A DNA stretch of 64,000 nt from assembly GCA_030848705.1 (NCBI GenBank), contig JAUIZM010000016.1, positions 2,790,001-2,854,000 on the forward strand, read 5' to 3'. Both the position numbers and the translations under genes were made by a program. The DNA is from Heracleum sosnowskyi. Lineage: Eukaryota > Streptophyta > Magnoliopsida > Apiales > Apiaceae. This document shows, piece after piece, positions 32,023-42,857 of the stretch (positions are counted from its first letter, which is position 1; each line of letters begins with the position of its first letter). The notes beneath the pieces were generated by a model. That model made no database searches, was not told the origin of the DNA, and saw only the letters and a list, made by a program, of their open reading frames with translations.

Positions 32023-35000
32023 ATGGCAACCACGGCTTTTGTTTCGTCTGGGTTAGAGTTCGTCCCTAACAACTATGCTGCTCCTTTGGCAAATGAGAAC
32101 GCACCGGTGGCGTTTCATTTGATTCAGGATTTCTTGTCAAACTCTGATGTTGGAACTGCTCTAATCGCCCCATTGAAGCTGTCTGCATCTCAAATAAGGA
32201 CTTTTTGGCAGACAGGCACTTATGATAATGGAGGAGAGTCTGGGTCTCCGTCCATAATTTTTGAATTTCAAGGAGAAGAGTTTGTAGTGACTCCAACTAC
32301 TGTTCGTGATGCTCTGGGCCTTGAAGATTTTAATGCTTTCACAATCTCTGTTGGAGATTCTGAGTTAGTTCGAATGATGAGGGAAATAGGATACTCTGGG
32401 CCACTGACAAAGCTTGGTCAGTTGAAGCGACCGCTCTTGCGAAAGGAATGGAGTTTCTTTTTCGACTGCATAACAAGGGCGTTCGGCAAGAAATGCACGA
32501 ACTGGGATGCTATTCCCATGGATAGTCTGCAAATCGGGTTTTCTCTTCTTTATGGAGGTAATTTTGATGTTGCTAGGCTAGTTCTAAATAATATAGGTGA
32601 GAAAATGACTGAAAACAGAGGTGTAGTCTATTTTGCACGATTTTGTCAATTAATATTCTCTGAATGTGTTTCTGAAGTAGAGATAGCTGAGAATGATGTG
32701 ATTCCATGTTTTAAATTACATAAACGAATATTCTCTGATCTAACCGATAAAGATAACAAGAAAGGAGATGTTGGTGTTTTGATGTTGCCTGAGCTTGTGC
32801 AACAATTCTTGATCAATTCACAACAACTACAATCACCATCAAATGCTGAAGCTGGGCCTTCTGTGTCTCAACCACAAAGGTCAAAGAAATCTACGGTAAA
32901 GGTTGTTCAGTCTGGTTTGCAACACACTGCAGCTGAGGCATCAAATGTTGATGCTGTGCCTCAGAGAAAAAGAATGAAGAAAAGGCGCGCTCAAAGGGCA
33001 AAGTCTGTTGCTACTGATTCTATTGCCGACTCAGAGACTGAAACTGATGAAGAAACTCTTCATCAGAGAAAGAGAAGACTAGTGGCTGCACATCTTTTTG
33101 GTGCTGTAAATATAACCATGGACAGAGTCTCTAAGGTCACTGAAGCTCCTGCATCAGAGAATGAGGAGATTGTAGCAGAAGCTGTTCCTCAAGCTACTCC
33201 TGACATTGCTGTTGAGGAGGATATTTTCAATGCTGATGAGGACAGAGTGTTTGTAAACACTGAAACTCCTGAAGTGTTTGTTCAGGAGGATGCTGCAAAT
33301 GCTGAAGCTGTCAATCTAGACAGATTAAATACTGATGCTACTATGGATTTAGATGCTCCTACATCAAAGGCTAATGATGTAGTTGAGGAAGCTGCTACTC
33401 ATTCTGATAGCAGAGTTTTTGATTTTGAAGCACACACCTCTATCTATTCTGATCTTTATACAGAGGGTGTGGAAGCTGATCAAGTCACTGATCAGGTAGA
33501 AGAATCTCTGGCCACTCACACTGAAATTATTTCTTGTGATCTTGACAAAGGTGAGGAGGTTACTCAGCTGATTAAAGTCACAGAGAAAATTGATGAAGCT
33601 GTGATGGAAAAGGAACAAGAGGCTACTGATGAGCTAAACTCTGAGAACATTATTCTTGAAGCTTTACAACAATCTGTTGTAGAGATTGTTCAAAGAGAAG
33701 CAGAGGTTTTTGCTCAGGCCACCTCTGATATTCCTGAAGCTGTAGCAGAGGAGAAAATTGATGAAGCTGCACAGTTTACTGCTGAAAATATTCTTCCTGA
33801 AAATGCAGCAGATAATATTGACGAAGCTGGAAATGATGCTGAGGGTTCTCATTCACATCCTAGCATTCAAGTTTCATTGGCTGATGATGTTAATAGTGAT
33901 GAAAGACTGGAAGTTGATAGTCAGACCAATGAGCATTTCCAGAATATGTACTACAAAAATTGGGCTGATGCAGATTGCATTTTCTCAGCACAAAGGGCTG
34001 CAGATTTGCTATCTGATTCTATCAAGAAGATATCCAATACTGATATACTTACAAGTTTACAGGCAACTGTTGTTCAAGTCAAATCTCTTAATAATAGATT
34101 TGATGAGAATCAACAGATGTTTACAAATCTAAGGAATGAATTTTCTCTCAGGGATACAACTTTGAAGCTTGACAGATCATTTTACTCTACACAATTCAAG
34201 CAGCAAGCCAAGGATTCTGAGGAACTCAAGAAAAGGCTTGAAAAAGTTGAGGAGAATCAAGCTGAAATGTCTACTCAATTGAATTCTATTTCTAATGCTC
34301 TAGAATTGCTGACATCAGTATTACTTTCTGATGATGTCAAAAAGGGGGAGAATGTACCTAAAGACAAATGCAAAGACATTCAAACTCTGAGACAGAGGGA
34401 TGATTCTACTGATGGGGGAAGCAAAGGAAATAAAGGAAAGGAGGTCATTGCTCAAAGGCAAAGCAGGACTAGAGTAAACTCTGGTAGACAAATAAACTCT
34501 GAAAAGATAAACTCTGGTGGTCAATCTACTTCAAATCTCAAGAGTTTAGTTGTTTCAACTAATCCATCCACTGATGAAGAGATTGCTGCTAAGATATTCA
34601 TGAAAGAGCATGGAAAGAATGTAACTATTGAAGATATCCAGGCTGAAGAGCAAATGCTTGCTGAGGAACACAAGAAAAATCTTAAAGCTGGAATCTACAA
34701 GAGAAAGGAAATCAAGGCTCCTAGAAAGAAAGAAGTTGGTATTTCTATCAAAGAGAATATTCAACAGAGTGTACAAAATACAAGGAGACCTGTGATTAGA
34801 AACTCTGATAAAGGTAAAGGCATAATGATTGAAGAGCTTAACCTAAAGAAGAAAGATATTTCAACCTCTGACATTGCTCAAGTTGAAACAAGATTAGCTA
34901 AATCAACCTCTGACATTGCTCAAGTTGATGTTTCTATTGAAGACATGACAACCTCTGACGTTGCTCAAGTTGTACAGAAATCTACACTACTTCCAGGATT

Positions 35001-35754
35001 CAGCAAACCAAAAATTCTTGAAGACTTAAAGCTTGAAGCTGTGAATTTCTCAGAAACCATAACAGTATTGGGAAAAGAAGCCTTTGACAAATCTGGACTG
35101 GGTTCACACAGAGAGAGAAGAACTAATAACAGATCTCAAGACAAGTTTTCATTGGCAGAATTTGGAGTTGGAATTACTCAAGAAAGCCTTGACAAACTAG
35201 AATCTGTACAGATGATTTTTCACAAAGGAATCAAAAAGGAATTCTTGTTATATTTTATGGCTGATGGCAGAGTGTATAGATTTGGTGAATTTGATATCCA
35301 GTTAAAACTTTGGGAAGAGCTAGAGTATGTTCTATATCTACTTGAAGTAAAGAATAGAAGTACTTATGATGCTGCTCGAGTTTTGAAGGAAAGGATGATG
35401 AAATCCAAAGTTTTGAGTGGAGCTGGAGTATCAAGTGCATACATTCCTAAATACAGAGATGCACATGGAAAGTTGGTAGAAATGAAAAGGAATAGTGCGA
35501 GGTTCAGAACTGCACTAAATAAAAAGGTTCTTGAGTTCAATCTAGAGTCTGATAAATCTTTTTATATCAGACTTGGCAATGAAATGAACAAAAACAGCAT
35601 ATATTCTTTGAGGGCTGCCATTTATCAAATTGGTGAAGATGAACCAGAAATGAAGGAGCTGAAGAAGATTATGATTGCTGAATTGAATAGAGCTGAGAAG
35701 AAACTACTGTTAGATTATATCAGGACTGTGCATGATATTCAAGAAATCAAGTAA
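32023..35754 (+). CDS. C extra ORF downstream of pol (intact, about 1243 aa)
   Basis: Starts at ATG 32023 (MATTAFVSSG). Regions: N-terminal domain (about 1-270; AFHLIQDFLSNSDVG, LLRKEWSFFFDCITRAFGKK, YFARFCQLIFSEC) homologous to the B2 protein, a basic KRMKKRRAQRAK patch, a long Glu/Ala-rich acidic region, a coiled coil (about 660-760), KKGEN on an AAAAAGGGGGAGAA tract (34337-34350), a basic linker with three TSDxAQV repeats (34862-34972) and a C-terminal domain (LLYFMADGRVYRFG, SLRAAIYQIGEDEPE) with a terminal coiled coil. No signal peptide or clear transmembrane segment, so the env-like label of SIRE ORFs is positional only. Function unknown. It is the only unbroken copy of this protein type here. 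Confidence 0.88.
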   Translation: MATTAFVSSGLEFVPNNYAAPLANENAPVAFHLIQDFLSNSDVGTALIAPLKLSASQIRTFWQTGTYDNGGESGSPSIIFEFQGEEFVVTPTTVRDALGLEDFNAFTISVGDSELVRMMREIGYSGPLTKLGQLKRPLLRKEWSFFFDCITRAFGKKCTNWDAIPMDSLQIGFSLLYGGNFDVARLVLNNIGEKMTENRGVVYFARFCQLIFSECVSEVEIAENDVIPCFKLHKRIFSDLTDKDNKKGDVGVLMLPELVQQFLINSQQLQSPSNAEAGPSVSQPQRSKKSTVKVVQSGLQHTAAEASNVDAVPQRKRMKKRRAQRAKSVATDSIADSETETDEETLHQRKRRLVAAHLFGAVNITMDRVSKVTEAPASENEEIVAEAVPQATPDIAVEEDIFNADEDRVFVNTETPEVFVQEDAANAEAVNLDRLNTDATMDLDAPTSKANDVVEEAATHSDSRVFDFEAHTSIYSDLYTEGVEADQVTDQVEESLATHTEIISCDLDKGEEVTQLIKVTEKIDEAVMEKEQEATDELNSENIILEALQQSVVEIVQREAEVFAQATSDIPEAVAEEKIDEAAQFTAENILPENAADNIDEAGNDAEGSHSHPSIQVSLADDVNSDERLEVDSQTNEHFQNMYYKNWADADCIFSAQRAADLLSDSIKKISNTDILTSLQATVVQVKSLNNRFDENQQMFTNLRNEFSLRDTTLKLDRSFYSTQFKQQAKDSEELKKRLEKVEENQAEMSTQLNSISNALELLTSVLLSDDVKKGENVPKDKCKDIQTLRQRDDSTDGGSKGNKGKEVIAQRQSRTRVNSGRQINSEKINSGGQSTSNLKSLVVSTNPSTDEEIAAKIFMKEHGKNVTIEDIQAEEQMLAEEHKKNLKAGIYKRKEIKAPRKKEVGISIKENIQQSVQNTRRPVIRNSDKGKGIMIEELNLKKKDISTSDIAQVETRLAKSTSDIAQVDVSIEDMTTSDVAQVVQKSTLLPGFSKPKILEDLKLEAVNFSETITVLGKEAFDKSGLGSHRERRTNNRSQDKFSLAEFGVGITQESLDKLESVQMIFHKGIKKEFLLYFMADGRVYRFGEFDIQLKLWEELEYVLYLLEVKNRSTYDAARVLKERMMKSKVLSGAGVSSAYIPKYRDAHGKLVEMKRNSARFRTALNKKVLEFNLESDKSFYIRLGNEMNKNSIYSLRAAIYQIGEDEPEMKELKKIMIAELNRAEKKLLLDYIRTVHDIQEIK

Positions 35755-35909
35755 AGTCTGACTGTAAGTTTTTAATATGTTTTCTATTCTAAGTCAAATT
35801 TAAACTCTGTTTTAAATTAAACTCTGTTATATGTTAAACACTGCATTTGTTAAATGTTTTTTTTTGACATCATCAATTATATGTTTAACTTGTACATTTT
35901 ATTATGAAC

Positions 35910-35923
35910 AAGTTGGGGGAGAT
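35910..35923 (+). other. PPT of C
   Basis: AAGTTGGGGGAGAT directly before the 3' LTR. Confidence 0.85.
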
Positions 35924-36467
35924 TGTTAGATATAATTGCTAATGTTTGTTTATCAGTGTTTAAGCAACAGGTACTGACAAGAGTTTATCAGAAGCCAATC
36001 AGAGTTTAGTTAAACTCTGATAGGGTGAAGAGTTTAAAGGAAGCCGGTCAGAGTTTATTTAAAGTCTGACAGGGTGATAGTTGAATTAGCTGTCGGTGCT
36101 GAATTGAAGATTCTAGAAGCAATATATTCTGAAGATGGAAAGAAGCAGAATATATTGATACAGCTAAGGAAACGGAATAGAAGACTGAAGCAATCCTTAA
36201 TTGATAACAATTGTATAGCTAATTTGTAGGAATATCAATTAGATAAGGATTGTGTAACTGTGTATTATATAAACACAGATAGGTTATCCCTAGAAGGGAT
36301 GCGATCATTGAATTATTATTCTTGTAACCTAGAAGCTCTTTGTGATTCATTAACATCATAAAGAGAGAAGCTGTTAATAAGATTACAGTTTTATTGATTC
36401 ATAAACAGTGTTATTAATCATTGTTATTCTCATACATACTTGATTATATTGTGTATTCGGCCTAACA
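35924..36467 (+). repeat. 3' LTR of C
   Basis: 544 bp, identical to the 5' LTR over its whole length by eye. Confidence 0.97.
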
Positions 36468-36472
36468 AGAGC

Positions 36473-36856
36473 TTCTCTCCGATTATGTTCTCTCTCTGAT
36501 AAGTACATAAATCGAAACCAAAACTGTGTTTATATAGTGCACACAGCTTCTCTATCAATAACAAGATAAGTCCTAATCATAATAAAGATAGAAACATATC
36601 TTTAATCGATAGCTGCATTCTACAAACCAGGAACAAACTTCCATGTTTATCTAGACTCCAAATATAACTCGAAGTAGGAATCCTGATCAGCTTCAAGTCC
36701 TGATGATCAAACCTGATCATAGTCTGAGTAGGAATCCTGATGATCAATAAGATACTGACGCTTGATCAAATACTGATAACCATGCAATACTGATGACGTC
36801 AGCAATCCTGATCAGTTGAGTCTAGCTTCTGACGATCATTGAATTCTGATCTAACA
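36473..36856 (-). repeat. B2 5' LTR, U3-side fragment with promoter
   Basis: 384 bp; contains U3 with its AATCCTGAT words (36680-36815) and the TATA region (36529-36536). The insertion of C separates this promoter from gag of B2 by 13 kb; transcription from here would run antisense through C. Confidence 0.95.
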
Positions 36857-39042
36857 GGAAATTTGAAACAAAGGCTGATGAAGGAATATTCATAGGTTAT
36901 CCTACATCAAGAGCCTTCAGAGTTTTTAATTTGAGAACAAGAACTGTCATGGAGTCAATACATGTATCTTTTGATGATAAGAAGATAACTGGAATCATTG
37001 AAGACTCGCATGATAGATTGTTATTTGAAAATGAAGCTTCCAAGGAACCTGAAGAAAGTGAATCAGAAGCTGTCCATTCATCCAGTACTGACGGGTCACC
37101 AAATCCTGATGACTCACCAGGTACTGATGGTGCTAATACTGATGATGCAAACAACAGTGATACAACTAGTAGTGCTAATGTTGAGGGGGAGCAATGGCAT
37201 TCAACTACAAGTTCAGAGACAACTCAATCATCAGGACAGAATTCTTCAGATACTGATTCAAGTGAAGATCCTGATAACACATCAGGAGGGCATAGCAATA
37301 ATTCAGGGAGAGCTTCAAATCAATCAAATTCTTTCAATCAAGATAACACCAATCCAGGGGGAGCATCTACTTCAAGAAACAATTTGACACCAGCAAGGAA
37401 ATGGACAAAAGATCATACTCCTGATTTGATAATTGGAGATCCTGATGCAGGTGTTCAAACAAGAAGTGCAACTCAGAATGAATGTTTATATAATAACTTT
37501 CTATCCAAGGAGGAGCCTAAGAAAGTTGAAGATGCACTTAAAGATGCTGATTGGGTTACTGCAATGCAAGAAGAACTGAATGAATTTGAAAGGAATGAAG
37601 TCTGGAAACTGGTACCAAGACCAAAGAATAGATCAATTGTTGGTACAAAGTGGATTTTCAAGAACAAGACTGATTCTGATGGAGTCATTATCAGAAATAA
37701 AGCTAGACTAGTTGCAAAGGGGTATTCCCAACAAGAAGGAATTGACTATGATGAAACTTTTGCTCCTGTTGCAAGACTAGAAGCCATCAGGATATTTCTT
37801 GCTTATGCAGCACATAAGAAATTCAAGGTTTTCCAGATGGATGTTAAAAGTGCTTTCTTAAATGGTGAACTGGAGGAAGAAGTTTATGTTGAACAACCTC
37901 CTAGTTTCATTGATCCTACATATCCAGATCATGTCTACAGACTGGATAAGGCACTTTATGGACTAAAGCAAGCTCCAAGAGCATGGTATGAAACCTTAGC
38001 TCAATTCTTACTGGAAAGTGGATTCAAAAGAGGTGCAATTGATAAAACTCTATTTTATTTGAATCATGGTAAGGAGTTGCTGTTAGTTCAGATTTATGTT
38101 GATGATATCATTTTTGGGTCAACAAACAATAAGCTGTGTGAAAAATTTTCCAAGCTTATGCAGTCAAGATATCAAATGAGCATGATGGGAGAAATGAGTT
38201 ACTTTCTGGGTCTTCAAGTTAAACAGACTGATGAAGGGATTTTTATTAATCAGTCTAAATACACAAGGAATTTACTGACAAGGTTTAACATGCAAGACAG
38301 TACTCCTGCTTCAACTCCCATAGCTACATCTACCAAACTTGATCCTGATCAAGGTGAAGAGGTAGATGTAACTCACTACAGAGGAATGATTGGCTCTTTA
38401 TTGTATCTCACTGCCAGTAGACCAGATATCATGTTTGCAACCTGTCTATGTGCAAGATTTCAAGCAAAACCTAGAGAACCACATCTGATTGCAGTCAAAA
38501 GAATTTTCAGATATCTCAAAGGCACTCCTTCACTTGGCCTTTGGTATGCAAGGGAATCAGATTTTGGGTTGTGTGGTTATTCAGATGCTGATTTTGCAGG
38601 ATGCAAAATAGACATGAAAAGTACTTCAGGAAGTTGTCAGTTTTTGGGTGGAAGACTAGTTTCATGGTTCAGTAAAAAGCAGAAATCTATTTCCACTTCA
38701 ACTGCAGAAGCTGAGTACATTGCTGCAGGAAGTTGTTGTGCTCAGATAACGTGGATGAGAAATCAGTTGTTAGATTATGGCCTGTCATACTCAAAAATCC
38801 CTATTTATTGTGATAACCAAAGTGCTATTGCAATGACAGGAAATCCAGTTCAGCATTCTCTTACTAAACACATAAGTATCAGATATCACTTTATAAGAGA
38901 ACAGGTTCTGGAAGGAACAATTGAACTTCACTTTGTTCCTACTGATCAACAACTAGCTGATATATTCACCAAGCCACTACCTGAAGCTACTTTCAATAAG
39001 TTGGTGAATGAACTTGGAATGATGAATTTTGAGAATTTCTGA
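36857..39042 (+). pseudogene. pol: B1 pol, 3' part (linker, RT, RNase H)
   Basis: Continues the frame of 10674-11831 after the TSD. Integrase tail, a linker rich in NPDD/GTDG/NTDD with GGGGGAG tracts (37184, 37356), RT with DVKSAFLNG and YVDDIIFGS (near 38095), RNase H with YSDADFAGC and CDNQSAIAMTGNP, ending MMNFENF at TGA. No internal stop or frameshift. It is broken only by the B2 insertion. Confidence 0.92.
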
Positions 39043-39239
39043 GGAAAAGCTACAGAGAGGAAATCCTGATAACTGTCAAATCCTGATGGTTATTCAGAAA
39101 GGTATGTATCTTTGATCAAATCCTGATAGGACTCAATCCTGACAGGAAATCAATTGGTCAAATCCTGATGTTCAGTTGTTGAAGCTGGTATGAAAACCAG
39201 AGGTTCTATGCTACTCGTTATGGACTACTTTCTAATGCT
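39043..39239 (+). other. B1 post-pol spacer with deletion junction
   Basis: Five AATCCTGA words lie in 39062-39170. B1 then departs from B2 near 39170-39205, with a short unmatched filler (about 35 bp), and rejoins at CTACTCGTTATGG. Compared with B2, about 1.1 kb including the first roughly 275 codons of the extra ORF is missing. Confidence 0.7.
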
Positions 39240-42200
39240 ATGGGGCAAGGTCCAATCCACCTTGTTCCTGACACAAGCATGCAACCTAAACAGTCTAAAC
39301 AGTTAACAACCACCTCTACTGTCTCTCAAAAGACTTTAGTTGTAAAATCAAAGAAATCAGCTAGAACTGATGTGTCTGGAAGGCAATCAGGTTCAAAGGA
39401 TTTTTCCTCTACACCACTCACTAAAAAGAAGATACAAGGGGGTGTACAAGGGGTCCTGGTCAAGAAAGCTGATAAGGTTGTTAAGGATGTTCCTGTGAAA
39501 AGGAAGTTAAGGTTGATTGATGAAAGTGATTCAGAGGATGACTTACCTATATCCTCTGTGATGAATGTGAACAAGGAAGTTGCTGATACTGCTACTAAAG
39601 CTGTGGTACCTTCATCAAAACCACAAAAGACAAGGAAATTATCAAAGAGCAGGTATCATATTCCTTTGACAGTGCAAATGAAGGATACTGATATTCAGAC
39701 ATCAAATCCTGATGTTAGTATTCCTGATGCAGCAACAAAAGTTGTCTCTATATCAGACTCTCCAGCCTCTCCATCTCAGATTCGAGGATATTCTTGGGAG
39801 AAGGTTTCTACAACTGCTTCCTTGGTTGGTCTTACACCTACATCAAAGAAAAAGAGGAATGCAGAAGAGTTAGTCTATCAGAGACAGAAGAAGCTGAAAG
39901 GATCAAGCCCACAAGAACCTGAATTTCAGAGTAATTCAGCAGCTACTGTTGATCCTGCCACACAAGAACCACTCAATCAAAGTTTGGGTGAAGGCTTAGC
40001 TAGTGGAATGGTCACACAAGAACCATTTTCTCAAAGGGAGAATGAAGACATCAACATTCCAGCTACACAAGAACCATCTTCTCAAAGTGAAGATGCAGGC
40101 AAAGCTACAGCTTCTGTTGAAAGATTGGTCGAGAACATTGTCAATGAGGGAAGCACACAAGAACCTTTAACTCAAAGTGTTGAAGCAGCTTCTGAACCTC
40201 AAGCTCCACAAGAACCATTGGTAGCAAATACTGATGCAAGCATATCAAATCCTGACGATGTTCATCCTGACGCTAGTGGTGCTCCTGATAATGAACCTAT
40301 TTTGATTCAGCCACTTCGTTCAAGACCAATGGGTCATCCTATCTCAGAATCACAGGATAAACTGAAAGGTATTGCAATTCCTGATCCTGATATATCTCAT
40401 GGTTCTGATGATGATAATTCTGATGATGATAGTGATGATGATGATGAGAATCGAAAAGAGAAGGAACAGCTTGCTACAGCACTCAAAATTAGTCTTGGAA
40501 CTAATTTTGGTTCATCAAGTACATATATGGCTAGCAATGCTTTCACTGGGAAAGATCAAAGACAAGATTTTTCTACTCCTTCCTTTGATCCTGTAGAGGC
40601 ATTTAGACAGAATGAATGGAACAATTCATGGCACAATTCTGATGAATCTATCAGTTTTTCTTCTGCTATTGAACATGCCTATAATGCAGTGAAATCTATA
40701 GAGAATCAAGACTTGAAGAATCATCTGAAGGCTACTACTCTGTTATCCAAAAGCCTGAAAAGTGAGATTGATTCTATCAAGGGTTCAACTGAAAAAGTGA
40801 GGACTGATATCTTTAATAATTTTACAAAGGTGCCTACTACTTTACAACTGAGGGTAGTGGAATCCCAAGTGAAATCTGTTGTTTCAGAACAAACCTCAAT
40901 CAATCAAAGAATTGATTCTCTGGATACTAAGGTAACTGAAATTCAAGCCTCTCTTTCCTTAATTTTGCAATTATTGTCAAATCCTGATGTCAAAAAGGGG
41001 GAGAAGGTTATTCAGACAAAATGTACACCTGATCTAGTATTAAGAAATAATGATGATGATACTGGAAATGATGGTGGTGACAAAGTGATACAAGGAGAAA
41101 CCTCTGATGCTGCGGTTTTGAAGTCTACAATTCAAACTTCTCAAAGTCAAACAACGCAGTCAACTCATGTTTCTGATTCTGGAGTTAAGACAGTAAGAAC
41201 ATTGGTGCAATCTCAGATCCTGACGGAAGATCAAATCCTGACACCTGGTCATGGACACATTCTTGCTACAATTCCTGAAGGTGATGAAGATGTGATTATT
41301 GATAATCCTGAAGATGCATCAAATTTATTCCAGAAGTTTTCTACAAAAGACGGCAGAATTGTTACTCTATATCACACTGATAAAAGAGTTCAACAATTAT
41401 ATGCGAGAAAAACACTCTCTACAGCAAGTGAAGAATATCCAGATCTCTCACATGAAGAATTCTTGAGATTATAGAGAGAGACAATGGAAAGCTATACTGC
41501 TCCTGCTAGAGGTAGAGGAAGCAGAGGTAGGAGAGGTGCTAGAAGAAGTAAAAGAGGTTCTTTAACTCAAACAGTGCCTAGACAGACAAGGTCTAGAGGG
41601 TTAAGAATTGAAGAAATTCCTGAACCTATTCAAACTCTAGTAGTTCCTGACAGATCTACTTTTGGTGATGATGGAATTGTTGAAGAAGAACCTGAATTGA
41701 AAAGGAAAACAAGTAAATCAACTCTCAGCAATACAAATCAAATTGAAGATTCTAATCCTGACAATATTCAAGATCCTGATGAATCTGAAATTCTGCAAGA
41801 GGTTGATTTGATAATCTTATCTACTGTTGTTGATTGTCACAACAAAGAAGTAGATGAAGAAGAAGAAGCCAGAAGAAGAGATATTACAAAAAGAACAAAT
41901 GAAGATTTCAATCTCTATCTACAAAGGCTTAAAATTTCAAATGAAAGAAAATGGAGAAATTCAAGCAGACAAGAATCTTTACTTGAAAGAAGCTACGCTC
42001 ATGAAAAGGAGAAATACAAGAAGTGGAAACATATTAGCACATTAAGTTGTGATACACCTATCAATTTTCAGTCTGGTGGAATTATTACAAGTGCTTCAAG
42101 TGTTGTTGATTTGTCTGATATGGCTAGATCAAAAACACTCTGGTTAAAGATGTTTTCGAATCTGAAGCAATTGTCAAGTAATTCAAGAGGAGGTATTGGA

Positions 42201-42857
42201 CACAGAGATGGTGAATATCTGAATATGTCATATGTTGATCCTTACTCCTTGACAGAAATTGGAGGTACTTTAACTTCTGAAAACCTGAACAATTTATTAG
42301 CTGTTGATATAGTTATAGATTGTCATGATGGTTTTGAAAAGAAAGAAAAGCTTATGTACTTCATGAAAGATGGTAGTGTGAAGATTTTATCTATTCAAGA
42401 TCTGCTGATGAAAACTACACAGGAACTGAAATATGTTCACTATCTGTTAAGATGGAAGAACCAAGTGTACAAAGTATGGGCTGACATGATTTTGTCAACT
42501 ATAAGAAGAAGACTGGATGGAAACAGTAATTTCGATGGTAATTATATTCCCATGTACTTAAATCAAAGAGGTCAGGATGTGGAAATGCAAAGGGGTACTG
42601 CTGTTAAAGAAGTAAATTTTGGCATGACTCATCTTTCTCTCAATCCTGATGGGAAGGAAATTGCTTATCTTTTGCTTGAAGAGCACAGTCTACAGAGAAA
42701 CTCCATACAGAATCTCAGAGCAGCTATCTACCAGATTAATGAGGAAGATGAAGAACTCAGAAATCTTAAGGAAAGACTGATTCAAATTCTTGAAGAAAAA
42801 GAAGAAAGTTTATTATCCAATTTCTTGAAGATTAATTTGTTCTATCAAAAAGCTTAA
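39206..42857 (+). pseudogene. B1 extra ORF, N-terminally deleted and with one nonsense codon
   Basis: Aligned with the B2 ORF from about residue 275. It is open from before 39240 to TAG 41472-41474 (B2 has a Gln codon there), then from 41484 to 42857 in the same frame. It keeps the basic/acidic centre, the TQEP repeats (39905-40225), the coiled coil, KKGEK at about 40991 on AAAAAGGGGGAGAA, the Arg-rich ARGRGSRGRRGARR and the C-terminal domain. It has CAG where B2 has its nonsense codon, so the two copies decayed independently. Confidence 0.85.

Larger units (their letters stand above)
23445..36467 (+). mobile_element. Element C: intact, very recent Ty1/copia SIRE-type retrotransposon, 13.0 kb
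   Basis: The two 544-bp LTRs (23445-23988 and 35924-36467) are identical base for base by eye. TSD AGAGC at 23440-23444 and 36468-36472. PBS at 23991, PPT ending at 35923, and gag, pol and extra ORF all open. It differs from family B in U3, extra ORF and linker composition, but shares overall design and the core TATATAAACACAG. A 2.3-kb region between pol and the extra ORF holds a 131-aa antisense ORF. It is the youngest insertion in the nest and the only candidate autonomous element. Confidence 0.97.
11832..36856 (-). mobile_element. Element B2: same copia family as B1, inserted in reverse inside the B1 pol, itself interrupted by C
   Basis: TSD GGAAA at 11827-11831 and 36857-36861. In its own direction it starts at 36856. 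The 3' LTR is 11832-12437 (606 bp); the 5' LTR is split into 36856-36473 and 23444-23223, also 606 bp in total, and differs by eye at two positions from the 3' LTR. It contains PBS, gag, pol and the extra ORF. Gag and pol are open, the extra ORF has one nonsense codon. C lies between its TATA box and its gag, so normal transcription of B2 is blocked. Confidence 0.95.
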
